Below, piece after piece: positions 1-12,100 of a DNA stretch of 64,000 nt. Source of the stretch: Isoetes taiwanensis (lineage: Eukaryota > Streptophyta > Lycopodiopsida > Isoetales > Isoetaceae); NCBI GenBank assembly GCA_021234155.1, contig JAJEKV010000006.1, positions 24,968,469 through 25,032,468 on the forward strand, in the 5' to 3' direction. The position numbers were made by a program, and so were the translations under genes. Positions within the stretch are counted from its first letter, which is position 1; each line of letters opens with the position of its first letter. Under the pieces are notes generated by a model. That model ran no database searches, was not told the DNA's origin, and saw nothing but the letters and a program-made list of their open reading frames with translations.

Positions 1-583
1 GACACTTCCCTGACCTGCCTCATCGGACCAGGGAGATGTAACCTGGAGTAGACTTGAAGGGTGGTACCTTGAGTCTGCGTCTCCGGAAGGCTATAGTGAA
101 GCCATAGCATGATTCGACTCATCTGCAAAGTGTGCACAGGAGGGGCGGATGGAGTGGACAACCCTAGCCGATGTTCTATGCCAGCCAATGCCATGTCAAG
201 ATTCGGTCTGCTATTCTCCTGAGACCCAGCCGTCAGTCGAACCTCACTGGAGTCTGAGTCGGGGTAGAACCTTGAGTTTGGGGAGTTTTCTCTAGTATTA
301 AATGTATTTCCTCTGTTATTATCTGTTGGATGGATGTGCCACCCTTCGTGGTGGTTATTTATGATATGATTATGTTGTATGCTAACTTATATTCACGCTT
401 CCGCGACACAGGAGTCCCATCGAAAGCGTGGGCCGAATGACACCTCCGTGTCCTTCACCTGGGCATCTTCATAGATGGTCCGAGTTAGACGGAGGGCCCT
501 GCTCATGGCGAGTTGGTTGCCATGGGAGGGGGAAGTCCCCGTATATATACGTCCGGAGCGCCGTATATGTACTGGGAGCGTCA
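1..583 (+). mobile_element. 5' LTR (3' part) of a Ty3/gypsy-type element, cut by the window edge
   Basis: This stretch repeats 8571-9155 in the same orientation, base for base apart from scattered substitutions and small indels that cluster near positions 410-500. It ends in ...GGGAGCGTCA, and a primer binding site follows after three bases, so it is the 3' part of the left LTR. The matching complete right LTR is 7698-9155 (1458 bp), so roughly 870 bp of this LTR lie upstream of the window. ORFs inside it (for example 393-677 minus) are accidental. Confidence 0.9.
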
Positions 584-586
584 TAG

Positions 587-598
587 TGGTATCAGAGC
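587..598 (+). other. Primer binding site (initiator Met-tRNA type)
   Basis: The sequence TGGTATCAGAGC is the standard plant retrotransposon primer binding site, complementary to the 3' end of initiator Met-tRNA. It lies three bases (TAG) after the end of the left LTR. This fixes the orientation (plus) and the LTR boundary. Confidence 0.9.
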
Positions 599-1657
599 AT
601 GATTTTGGTGGACCAGATCGTTGCACTGGCCATGCTCTAACCCGATATAACGTTAAAGTAGTTGGGAACTTTAACATGGAAAGACATCTCTAGAGCCTTG
701 TAGTTAGTTGTTTGAGGCCAAGAATGTTGTTAGTAGGTCTTTGTGAAGGAGGTTTAGTGGTATTAAGGTAGAGAGTCTGTGCAGTTGGACAGGGCAGGGT
801 CCCATATTTCAAAATGCCATAACTTTCTCTAGGAAGTTCAGAATCGGAAAATTGTTGTTCCATTGCGTCGGGGACCTTCGAATTAGCTTAGGACACTCTA
901 TGGTTGGCTAGAAATGGTAAGCAGATGGCCCGAAACCCAAAATCGGCGCACTTGGATAAAAACGAGTTTCTTTCGCGATTTTAAAGGCCAAAATACCCGT
1001 CTGCCGGTTTGACCGGACGTTGACCATTTTTATAAAAAAATAAAAAATTTAAGAGGCGGGATTTTGGAAGCGACGTTTCTAGGGTTTTCCCGCATTTGTT
1101 TTTTAGGGTTTTTCGCTTCCTAAGCTGTCCGCCGAGCGTCATAGCCGCCGTAGCTGTCCGTACCTCTTCCGCCAACCCCCTTTGTGCCGCCATAGCCGCC
1201 TTGCTTACAGTCTCCGGGCGCCTGCACCGCTACATTGTGGAGAGATGGCGAGAACCAAGGGAATAAGAGCTATGCTACCTGTAACATCTCTCAACTCTTT
1301 GTTGCGCCTGGAGACAATATTAGCGACACAGATAAAGGCCCTGAGAAAATCGAGCTCCTCTTAGAACAGCTTGTCCTAAGGTTCATTGAGGGCGACTGCA
1401 TACCATACCCCATCTTTCACCTTACAGAGAGATTCCTGTTCAAGCTCAACGCCGAAGGGAAGACTTATACCTTAGTAGAGCAGGAGGATCAAACTTTGAC
1501 TCTAAGTCAAGTATTATCCCGCAGACATGGCCCAAGAAGCTGCGGATGCCGAAGCTCAGCAGGAAGCCGCACGGATAATGGGGATGGCTCACGAGGAAGA
1601 TCTCAGACAGACAGCTCGTGCAGACCCGGCTGTTAGGGGTCGGGAATATCAGTATCT
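599..1657 (+). other. Retroelement leader with a short gag-like ORF remnant
   Basis: This follows the primer site and belongs to the interior of the LTR element. It contains ORFs at 1235-1636 and 1527-1724 that overlap in two frames. The first reads as a charged, partly helical stretch (about residues 35-95) with no motif I can name, and I see no zinc knuckle. It is most simply a degraded 5' leader or start of gag. Homology to the element stops at 1657, where an inverted LTR piece begins. Confidence 0.45.
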
Positions 1658-2215
1658 GGGTACTAGGGGAGATACTAGGAGCATACTAACGAACATAGGT
1701 CACAGAGGTCTCTACCCCCCTTAAACCCTGCTTTCCGGAAGAACTAACAAAGATACTACCAGAGATACTACCAGAGATACATCCATCCATACATCATATA
1801 GCATCATCCATAATTGAGAACAGTTCTAACTATCAAACAAGGGTTAATCCTAATCAAAGACAACCAGAGAAGACTGACAGAAGCGCTAGCCCTAGAATGT
1901 CAAGCTAATCTATCCACTAACCCGAATTCCTGCTAGATCCATTGTCGTGTGGCATCTCCATCTTCAATCAATCTGGGCGCCCAGCAGCTCCTCTCCTTCA
2001 GATCGATTTGGGGCAAATGGCAATTGGGATCCAATTTGCTGGCTCAAACTAGCAGTTTCCTGCTGGCCAATCGAGTTTGGCTAGGTGTCTTTCCCTTAAT
2101 TAACCCCTTATTAATTTAGCATAGCTAAATTAATCCCTTTTAGGTCAACCCCCTAGGTTAACATACCCCATGGTGGCATATTCTTACTGCGTGACGTGTC
2201 AGTATATTTATACTT
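1658..2215 (-). mobile_element. Inverted fragment of the same LTR
   Basis: Read on the minus strand this matches 7735-8253, the 5' third of the right LTR (about LTR positions 38-556), with small differences. The match stops before the LTR start: the terminal TGTGAAG is missing and no polypurine tract adjoins it. It is therefore a truncated inverted LTR copy and not the end of a second full element. It could be the remnant of a nested insertion or a template-switch product of reverse transcription. Confidence 0.85.
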
Positions 2216-2300
2216 TTGGACTTCGGTCCTTAAACTTCTTTTTGTCATCATAATGTCAAATGCACCTTGGTGCATAAACACTTATGTGCTTTTTAATATG

Positions 2301-2330
2301 TACTAGTTATGGTGCCCGGCGTTGCCGGGC
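2301..2330 (+). repeat. Perfect GC hairpin after TACTAG; possible Helitron 5' end
   Basis: GCCCGGC-GTT-GCCGGGC is a perfect 7-bp stem at 2314-2330 in AT-rich DNA, preceded by TACTAGTTAT. Some plant Helitron ends have a TACTAG followed by a short hairpin of the form GCCCG..CGGGC, so this may be a Helitron terminus. I found no matching CTRR 3' end, so the call is tentative. Confidence 0.3.
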
Positions 2331-3349
2331 TTTACTACAATTTGAAATAGTGCTTGTTTGATTGGGGGTGTCAGTGGTATATTTTGTGTTGATTTGCTGT
2401 GCAATAGAAATGTCAAGGCATTGACTTTGGGGTACTGAAGGCCTTGTTATTAAATTTGAATACCCATGTGTTGTTACACTGTGATGGTTGATGTGTTGTT
2501 AAAATGTACCTGCACCATGATGGTCATGTCCACCTTTATATTAGATGTCATTGTTCATATAACCCCATGGGTGGAAGTTGTACAGGAATGTATTGGAGCC
2601 GAGAGCATGCTTTTGTGCCTAGTTAAGATGAAATGTCTAGTTAATATGGGAATATTACATGATCAGTTTATCTATGAACCTAAAGCATGATGAAGTAAAA
2701 GCATGGATGGAATGTAGTTGTGATAACTGGATTAGTAGGTGATGAATGAGTCTATTTATACATATTGATGTAGGTTAATTAAGATTTGCTTAGTTGTATT
2801 GGATTGTGAGGGATTGTTTGTTCAATATAAGATACCGGGCATTAGTCATGGACGTGTGGAATTTATGTAATAGAATTTGTAGATGAAATTTCTCATGTCT
2901 AAACAGAAAGGTGTGTAAAGATGTGGAGAGTCTTTTTTTTTTTGGGGGGAGAACATAAGTAGCACACATGAATACAACTCCTTAGACGTTGTATAAGGTT
3001 AGTCTATGCACTAAATCGATGACCTAATTAGTTGAAATTGTTAGATCTATAACTAAAATATATCAACTTAGCTTTGAATGCCTCTCGACTATTATCATTT
3101 ATCTAGGAATTGTTATAAAGAGTTAGGCATTTGAACGCGTGATTTCTTGTTAACTAAGCCAAGGGTGTATTGCAATTCATAAGTCAAAACATTGTGAAGT
3201 CATACTTGCATATTAAATGATTTGGTAATTAAATGGGTGCCCAACATGTCAATGGGGAGTATTAAGAATGTGAAATACTAAATACCCTACACAAATCGTT
3301 AAATGTATACAAATGCATTGCATGTCAATTGTGTCATGGTTTCAAAGTG

Positions 3350-3575
3350 TCTCATAGCTGATAATGCATGCGAAACATGGTAGAAAGTACCAACATTTTT
3401 CAGAGGGATAACTTTTTATTTGCAAGAAAATAGAGAAGAAACTAATTTAAAACAAAGAAAAAACAAATGTGTCATGGTTGATTATGCCTGTGAAACATAG
3501 TACATTTTTCAGAGGGATAATTTTTGCCTTGCAAGAAAACAGGAAAGAAACTAATTTAAGGCAAAGCAAAAATAA
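3350..3575. repeat. Tandem duplication, about 110-bp unit
   Basis: The segment with GTGTCATGG, then GAAACATGGTA or GAAACATAGTA, then TTTTTCAGAGGGATAA and AGAAACTAATTTAA occurs twice in direct orientation (about 3336-3465 and 3469-3575) with substitutions and small indels. It is a local dimer with no TE ends visible. Confidence 0.75.
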
Positions 3576-3910
3576 ATTGACAAAGTGCAATGAATTAAGT
3601 ACTTTATTGACATTGAGTACTTTAAAATATGAAATGATGGTAAATACAAACGAAGATATTTATGATTAGGTGAATATCGAATTCCTGCATCCCAACATGA
3701 GATGGATAAAACTTTTCCTACGACTGTATAAGATTTTTGTTTCCTCATACTTTGTGAAGCAATATCGATAGCATAGGGATAGGAATTAATTATTTTGGAG
3801 AAACTGTAAAAATAGTTGGATCGAAAGGAATTCGTAATAGAGTAATCATGGGTTTAAAGGAAGCCCAAAAGAGACTGAAAGCCAATACCCTTACCATTGA
3901 ATTTACCATC

Positions 3911-4603
3911 TCATATTTGCACATATGCATATGTATTGGATAAAAGTACATAGTTTGCTGCATTATCAGGATGTAGTTCAAGAACCTGGTCTGCAGCGTG
4001 CTTTCCCCATTCAATATTAGAATGTTTTCTGCATGAACTGAGCAAAATAGCCCATGACATAGAATCAGGTGACAATGGCATGTTGTTAATCAAACACATA
4101 GTAACATCTAATTCTCCAGCTCTGCCGAGGTGGTCAAGTATGCCCTTGTAATGATCCAAGGTTAGCATAATGCAGTAGTCTTGAGTCATGGATACAAAGT
4201 GTTGACAACCTTCATCCACAAATCCTGCATGGCTACACGCGCAAAGAACACGAAGGAAGGTAAATCCCGTCGGCATGATATCCTCCAGATTCATTTCCTG
4301 GAATACCCTAATTGCTTGTCCACCAAGCCCATGTTGTGCATACATTGAGATAACAGAATCCCATGATATCACATCCCTAGCCAACATTCTGTCAAATACA
4401 GCCAACGCTTCATCCAAATCTCCACATTTTCCATACAAACTCATGAGGGCAGTACTGCAAATGAGGTGAGGTTTGAGTATAACATTTAGCATGAAGGCGT
4501 GCATCTGTTTGCCCTCAACTATAGCTGTTTGTTCAGCACATGCATCAAGGATAGAAAGATGCAGATAACAACAAAATTTGAGCTCACCTTTGAATCCAAG
4601 CAA
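3911..4603 (-). pseudogene. PLS-class pentatricopeptide repeat (PPR) protein fragment
   Basis: Known role of the family: nuclear-encoded RNA-binding proteins acting in mitochondria or plastids on RNA editing, splicing or stability. Seen here: one uninterrupted 230-codon reading frame with tandem PPR motifs. These include a P-type repeat (GKQMHAFML..), an S/L-type repeat (ALMSLYGKCGDLDEALAVFDRM), then DVISWDSVISMYAQHGLGGQAI, a late repeat with CACSHAGFVDEG, and the start of the E domain (LLSSCRKHSNIEWGKHAA, then NAANYVLLSNTYA). The frame stops right after that motif, so the rest of E and any DYW domain are missing. Only about six repeats remain, whereas whole family members run to 500-900 residues. 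The first Met is not a native start and no transit peptide is visible. It lies antisense inside an LTR element, which suggests a captured gene piece. The family call is firm; the gene identity is unknown. Confidence 0.85.
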
Positions 4604-6181
4604 GAAATTGACACTGATGGCAAGTCGACCTTATAAAACTTCAAACTGTTGTATCTCTATTAGGGTTGAGCATATGATAGTAAATCATGCACAAAACTAA
4701 CAGCAATACCAAAACATGGCTTCCATCCCCGTCAATATTTTAAATACGCTATTTTAAAGAACTGTGAAGTTCTTGAGAAGTATCAAAATAGCTTACTTGC
4801 TGCAATGAAATGAACAATTCAAAATCACTCAAGCAAGTGCATCACAAATCAAAGATAAAATCTATGCATAGAAAGAATATTATTAAGGATAAAGCCAGAG
4901 CCAAATAGGAACAGAAAAGAGAGCACAAAGCAAACACATCGAAATCAGATTAGACAGCAAAAGGATTTACGTGCACTGATGCACATACAGAAGAAGCTAA
5001 GCTTGGAATTGAAAGGTTTGAAACTCACTAAGAAGCCATGGACGCTTCGTTTTTCATTTGGCCGGACTACTGTTACTGCCCGGTAACATCTAAACTACCG
5101 ATTAGAGTTTAGAGCAATGGCTTGTGAACCCAAACAGCTTCTCCATGTTCTCCAGATGTCCCTCCTCCGGCATGCATGCCTGAATTGCCAAAAAAGAGAT
5201 AGGAATCCGTCGAAGGAAAACCCTGCCCAAATCATACAAAAGATAATTCATGATTTTTGGGTTATTGGAAAAATTTTCTCCTCATTTGAGTAATCAATCT
5301 CAACAGATATGGCCATTTTCAGGTTGATGTGTTCAATGGGTGCAAGTGTAGACTAAGATAATTAAGTTGTGGACAAAGGGTCAGAAGCTCAATACAAACA
5401 TCATTCGCCATAGCATGAAACCCATGTGGCCAGTGGGATTTGCCAACTATGTGCCTGGATTAATGTAAGCATAGCATCCCAGACTGCAATTCAGCTATAG
5501 ATTGCAAGAATCCCAGATCACAATTATTTCGTGTATGTCGGGTAGATGGACACCGATTTTCTTTTCTGTGGTTGTCTCCTTGCCCATTGGATTTGTTTCC
5601 TTTGCAATTCAAATGAGCAAATATTGATCTGTTTCTGCATGACTATAGAGGATCAGGCTATGTTTTCCCTTATTTAATCAGTTGAAGGAAAAAGTGAAAA
5701 AATAGAAAAAAGAATTAACAAAGAAACAACTAACCTTTATTACCTTAATCCAGAAGAAAAGAGATATAACTCAGTAAGCATACTCAAATTGGCCCATCAA
5801 AATAGGAGATTCAGTCTTATCACAACTATGGGATGTTGATAAATGAAGCCTAGACATTTGCAACCATGTCTGTTGGTAACCTGGTAATTTGAAAAGCACA
5901 AATCAACGAAGAAATGTTAGAAAATGAATGAAGAGCCAACTCATGTATTGGACAACTATGAGACAATGCAACAATGAATGGAAGTGCAGCAACGCTGCAT
6001 TGGCATTATACTATGAATGTACAAAATGTTCATGACATGAACACCTGAAGCTTACAAAATAAGATGGTGGAGTTGCTTTAAGGCACAAAGATTACAACAA
6101 TAGAAGAAGCCTTGCAAATTTGCAAACAAAGTAAGAAAGAATGAGCCTTCACATTCAGTGAAGAGCAGGATAAACTAACAT

Positions 6182-6345
6182 AAAATGCTTACTTGCTCTA
6201 TAAAAACATGAAACATGAGGTCTGATTTCCATCTGCAAGAAGAGAAAAAATGTTTCAGCATATACAGCAGAAAATGCTTACTTGCTCTATAAAAACATGG
6301 AACATGAGGTCTGATTTCCATCTCCAATAAGAGAAAAAAATGCTT
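6182..6345. repeat. Tandem duplication, 89-bp period
   Basis: AAAATGCTTACTTGCTCTAT starts at 6182 and again at 6271. About 70 bases of each copy match, with a few differences (ATGAAACATG versus ATGGAACATG; TCTGCAAG versus TCTCCAAT). The minus-strand ORF across it simply encodes the duplicated sequence. Confidence 0.85.
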
Positions 6346-6818
6346 CAAGGGGCTCATGTTTTGGTTGCTATTTTGTAAACCTTTAGTCCAGCCTTTTAAG
6401 GTATAACATAATAGCTTCAGAGGGAGGAGAAGGTTATACAGCATAGATGGAGGTAGAGATGCAAAATCTTTGATCTAGAGCAAATCTCTGGTCCAAAAAT
6501 CATTGTCCAGACCTGCGCAACAAAACCCTGCAGAAAGGAAAAAATGCATCTTCAACAACCGAAGTGCAAATGATTAAAAATGTTTCTCGCATGATAGACT
6601 TGCATGTCAGTTCAACAGCATCAAGAAGGCGGCAAAATTTGAGGCAGCAAAAACAAAATAACAGTGCCTGGAAAAATATGATTCCATCATGTTAAAGCCA
6701 AGACTCTCAGAACATACGTTGAGCTGGACCTATGAATCCTAGAAAAAGAAAATGATGGATCATCTTGCGTCAATAAAAAATCTAAGGCTAAGCGCTATCT
6801 AAAGAACTAAATTTGCCT

Positions 6819-6880
6819 CTGGCTTCTATTTGCAGAAGAATGCAAGAATCTGGCTTCTATTTGCAGAAGAATGCAAGAAG
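6819..6880. repeat. Tandem duplication, 31-bp period
   Basis: CTGGCTTCTATTTGCAGAAG followed by AATGCAAGAAT is present twice head to tail, starting at 6819 and 6850, with no mismatch in the first 30 bases. Confidence 0.85.
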
Positions 6881-7684
6881 AAAAGTGGTGATTCAGCATT
6901 TCAGAACCACAAAAAGCTCTTAGAATTTTGATGCACCTTTAAATACAAATGGCATGAAATACTTACACCTATGATGCTGCCTTTAATGCTGCTCCTAGTC
7001 GCAGTGGAAGATCAATGACCCCAAGTTGTTAATGAACGATTCCTGCAAGTTAGGTTCAAATCCAGCAACAAAAAATAATGAAGAGAAGAAAAGGCTCACC
7101 TATATGAAATGCAAGATCCGGCCCATCTCAAGAACTTGTGGTTAAAAATGGAGTCATGTGATGCATGACCTATGATGCAAGGTCAGACAATAGAGAATCA
7201 TTAAGAAGCCCAATCGTTAAGAAGCTCGAGGATGCTATCCTTCAGTATGATAGAAGAACTGATCCTTCCACATGACGAATCTGGTAAGAACAAATCCATG
7301 GCACTGAGGGGAACGCCGGAAACCCCTTGCAAACATCATAGCGAACAAAAATCTCTACTTCAAACTGCTATAAGGATCATCTGTGGGCTACATGCCGGCG
7401 AATCCGGCCACTGGGACGATTAACCAAAATCCGAATTTTGTAGGAAAAGCCAGAAGCCCGATTTTTGGAACGCTGGAATTTTTTCCCGGGGACTAAAAGC
7501 CTTGAAACCTTAGAAAATCAACCTTAAAAAAAATTCCAAAAAATTTTCGGAACCCCGGAAAAACCAAATTTAAACAATAGGATTTCTATTACCTTCGGGA
7601 ATAAGGAATTACCTTACTTTTCCTCTATGTGACTTGTTGATCATTGCTTTAACTAACCCCAATGCTGAGGGCAGCATTATTTCT

Positions 7685-7697
7685 AAGGGGGGGAGAA
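7685..7697 (+). other. Polypurine tract of the gypsy-type element
   Basis: AAGGGGGGGAGAA directly precedes the TGTGAAG start of the right LTR, as expected for the plus-strand primer of an LTR retrotransposon. It confirms that 7698 is an LTR start. Confidence 0.85.
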
Positions 7698-9155
7698 TGT
7701 GAAGTTCCACGTATTTATACGGTATAAGTATAAATATACTGACACGTCACGCAGTAAGAATACGCCACCATGGGGTATGTTAACCTAGGGGTTGACCTAA
7801 AAGGGATTAATTTAGCTATGCTAAATTAATAAGGGGTTAATTAAGGGAAAGACACCTAGCCAAACTCGATTGGCCAGCAGGAAACTGCTAGTTTGAGCCA
7901 GCAAATTGGATCCCAATTGCCATTTGCCCCAAATCGATCTGAAGGAGAGGAGCTGCTGGGCACCCAGATTGATTGAAGATGGAGATGCCACACGAGCAGG
8001 AATTCGGGTTAGTGGATAGATTAGCTTGACATTCTAGGGCTAGCGCTTCTGTCAGTCTTCTCTGGTTGTCTTTGATTAGGATTAACCCTTGTTTGATAGT
8101 TAGAACTGTTCTCAATTATGGATGATGCTATATGATGTATGGATGGATGTATCTCTGGTAGTATCTTTGTTAGTTCTTCCGAGCGTGGTTTAAGGGGTAG
8201 AGACCCCGTGACCTATGTTCGCTAGTATGCTCTAGTATCTCCCCTAGTACCCAAGAATTGCAGCCAGTGCACAAGAGACCACCGGTCGTGGATGCTATGG
8301 AATTGCTCACACTGCAGAAGGGGACAGCGGTGGTGAAGTGGGGGTGGGTCTTGTAACGAACATAAAAGGCTCCCCGAGACTCCTACAGGGCTAGGGCCTC
8401 GATAGCCGGTCACGAGGGGGTCGGGGTATGGGTCCGGCACTCCCTGGGTGCAGAGGTGTGACCCGTATGGGGTATCCTGTTAGGGGAGTAGGTCGGGTAC
8501 GGATGCGGGGGTCGCTGATGCGGCATGTATTCTCTAGCTCACCCATGGAACCGCTGCGATCCTGGAAGGGGACACTTCCCTGACCTGCCTCATCGGACCA
8601 GGGAGATGTAACCTGGAGTAGACTTGAAGGGTGGTACATTGAGTCTGCGTCTCCGAAAGGCTATAGTGAAGCCATAGCATGATTCGACTCATCTGCAAAG
8701 TGTGCACAGGAGGGACGGATGGAGTGGACAACCCTAGCCGATGTTCTATGTCAGCCAACGCCATGTCAAGATTCGGTCTGCTATTCTCCTGAGACCTAGC
8801 CGTCAGTCGAACCTCACTGGAGTCTGAGCCGGGGTAGAACCTTGAGTTTGGGGAGTTTTCTCTAGTATTAAATGTATTCCCTCTGTTATTATCTATTGGA
8901 TGGATGTGCCACCCTTCGTGGTGGTTATTTATGATATGATTATGTTGTATGCTAACTTGTATTCACGCTTCCGCGACATAGGAGTCCCATCAAGGCGTAA
9001 TTTAATGACACCTCCAGGTGTCCTTCACCCGGCATCTTCATAGATGGTCCGAAAGTTAGGCGGAGGGGCCCCGCCATGGCGAAGTTGGTTGCCATGGGAG
9101 GGGGAAGTCCCCGTATATATACGTCCGGAGCGCCGTATATGTACTGGGAGCGTCA
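7698..9155 (+). mobile_element. 3' LTR, Ty3/gypsy-type, 1458 bp
   Basis: The LTR begins TGTGAAG after the polypurine tract and ends GGGAGCGTCA, the same end as the left LTR. Its last 585 bp match 1-583, and its 38-556 segment matches the inverted copy at 1658-2215. The target site duplication cannot be tested because the left end of the element is outside the window. With the missing upstream LTR part the element is about 10 kb. No protease, reverse transcriptase, RNase H or integrase motif is visible between the LTRs, so it is non-autonomous. A weakly related LTR is at 51471-52375. Confidence 0.9.
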
Positions 9156-12100
9156 CATAAGAGAACTAATTCGTCGATCCTACAAACAGATGTTCAAGCA
9201 TATATGGCCGAATTAGGTGCATGGGATTCCATCAGGCTAGAGCTTCTAGATCTCTGTTGTGTCTTCTGTTACAACAGAAATTGGAAGGGACAATGCGAAA
9301 ATAATAGCATGGGCAATCTGTTTTCTGGAATAGGAAATTGAAGCAAATAGCTGGTCTACCTTCTCGCTGAAATACTCGCAAAACAAAAACACCCTAGCAA
9401 AAATAGGTTGGACAAAAAGCCCAACTCTCAACTTTTAAGGCCATAAAATCAGTTTGCTCCTCTTTTGTCTCTACCTATGAATTCATGCAGCCAATCGAAG
9501 CCTGCAAACTTTTTCCAAGATGAAGTACATTGCCAGAGGCCTTCCATCTTAGCTTTCTTTCTTCCACATGCATAACTATTCCACTTTTCCACAGGGATGA
9601 TGATTTCAAAGATGCGTAAAACAACATTTTCTAGTTTCTAGTATAGAGACAATGAAGGGTTAGAGCTAATTGTGGAATCTCTGTGTTACAACTTGCAACA
9701 ATGAATGTAAGCAAGGGAACGATGATCTGGCCTAAGTTTTACAGGTGTGAGCATGTGAAGAGAATATGAATGGACAGTCTAAGATTTACATGAGTGTTTT
9801 GATATCATAGACATGCTTAAATGTTTTTGAAATGCATAAGCATCAGAAATAAACCAACGTCTAGTTGTGATAGTATATAGCATATCCCTTTTTAATAAAG
9901 AAGCTCCAAGCAATGGCATCTCCAAATGCCTGCAAATGTTAGAATTTTGTCATCCATTATAGCATTGGGCTATGACTGTGGCAATTGGGTTGTGACAGCA
10001 GCATGCAAAATAATTTAGCATACTTTCAACTTAAAGTCTGCCATAATTAGATTCAATGAATTTAGACTCATCATTGGAAAACAGGTAAAGGCATATTACT
10101 TGCAATCCACCACATAGATGTCGCCCACTTAATCTCAGGTCTCTGTAATTTCCTTGTTAAAATGCTATTCCATGACATCGTTCCGCCATTCCATTAACCA
10201 AGCAGCATTAGAGCAGGTCAGACTGATAGCAATTGGAAACCGGAAGGGGATCTGAAAGAAGTGCACAAACTTTTAAGATATCGATTATAGACTACAAAGG
10301 AAATGCATCTCATTGTTAAGGATAAAGTCTGGTTTCAATGCTAATAGTATCCCATTTTATAAGGCCACACAACCAACTTTTTGGACGTTGTCAATGGAAG
10401 GTCATTACTAAGATTGATTAATTCATTATGAGTCCTCCAATAAAATATTTTTTAACCCTAATGCTGTTAGCACCAATTTCATCCCCAAGAAAAGGCGCAA
10501 AAGCGTTATTCCTCAATCAAAGCATAGTCACGATCTTTGAAAACTCAATGAAGTTTTAGCTTAAGCTTCTATTTTAGATTTGCCAATTATTTTTTTTATT
10601 CTCAACCATATTTCCAAACTTCCTAGGTTGATAAAATGTCAAGCCTGCGATGCTAATTATCATGCAGAGATTTTACACCAAGTTAATTTGTCTCTAACAA
10701 GCTTTAAGCTGAGGCAGGCCATAGAAAAAGGATTTAATCAGAGAGTTATTTACATTGTTCAAAAGCATCTTCCATTTTATGTAGAAAAGTACCTCCCGTG
10801 ACATGGAGTAAATTTCATTGGCTTCCCACATCAGCATTGAACTGTATTACAAGCTTACTATAATAGCACAAAAAAAGAATTTCATTAAAACAACATGTCA
10901 TAAGAAGTCATAGTATCATGCATCGACATATGATCTCTTCCTACTGTGACAAAGATTCATCTCCATGACAAGCTATTTTCTCCTCCACAGTCTGCAATAT
11001 TCATATCTTGCCGCATTCAATATCAAACATTTGAAGGAGCCACCTAACACAATCTAACCCTTAGAAATCTATAACAAGTATAAGGATGCTTACCTCACAA
11101 CTTTAAACGGTTCCTTAATATCATGTTGCTTGACAGAATCTTTTATACACTGGAACAACTGCATACGTATATTCAATCATGCCCACAACCAAGGCAATAA
11201 GATACAGGACAGTAGGCTGAAACTTTTCTTGTTTGCTACCAGCATATCTTCTAAATTCTGATGCATCATTACGTGCAATGCTAAATTAAGCTATTGAGAG
11301 ACGAATAAAGCCTTCAATGTTGTACAATATCATAATAACATGTCTTGAATGCAAACACCCGGATTCGATGCCGCCGAAGTATGCCTAGGGAGAATTTTCT
11401 CGGGCTGTAGAATATTTCTGTTCACGTTCAAAAGTACTTGATTAGAAGGAAGCTGAATTAATGAAAGTATGCAATTTACTTTTTGAGTCACGTTCAAAAA
11501 CACGTGTTTAGAAGGAAGTTGAAGCAATACACCCATTAAACTAGCAACAACCATTGGTATCAACCCCGCCACTAATATCATTACTTAATATTAGTGCCTC
11601 TGGTGCCAATATTGGTCCCTAGCAACATTCCTACATTAATATTAATCCCCTACTAACAATTTCCATTAGTACTAACCCCCCAGCACTAAATTCCCTTACT
11701 CTTATATTACGTCACCATAGACCGACACGACACATATGGCCCTGATCGACCCGATCCACCGCGGTGACCCGTGATGGAACTTCCATGCTCATAGACGTCT
11801 GTCAAGGGTCCGATTCTGGCAATGCTCCGCGAGCACCTGTAACAAACAATAACATAAGATGCCTAAAACAATGTCAAGCTAATGCATTCCCACTTAACAA
11901 GTTAACAAGGGCAATGTAAAGTAAGACTAAGGATAAGGATAGGAACATACCTAAATTTTTATGCAATTAAATAGTTTGATTGCCTAAAATCATCCTTGCA
12001 AATATTTCCACTTTCGGGACCATGAATTATGCATTTCATGCTCAAACAACTTGTTAAAGAATGTTAAATGTTGGACAATTTTGATTTTTGCCAAGGTATT

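Larger units (their letters stand above)
2216..3910. other. No gene seen; GC hairpin and a tandem duplication
   Basis: AT-rich DNA inside the gypsy-type element. It holds a GC-rich hairpin at 2314-2330 and a duplicated segment near 3350-3570, each listed separately. ORFs here (for example 2466-2690) are short, match nothing I recognise and show no coding-like structure. Confidence 0.5.
4604..7684. other. No gene recognised; interior of the gypsy-type element
   Basis: AT-rich DNA with two tandem duplications (listed separately). On the minus strand, 5215-5100 can be read as a short stretch (..PEEGHLENMEKLFGF..) that I cannot assign. From about 7400 to 7684 the sequence resembles the 3' untranslated part of a gypsy element running into the polypurine tract. 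Confidence 0.4.

Noticed and set aside
7697-9155. Small ORFs in the right LTR (7888-8764 minus)
   Set aside because: The same sequence is an LTR present in three copies; ORFs differ between copies.
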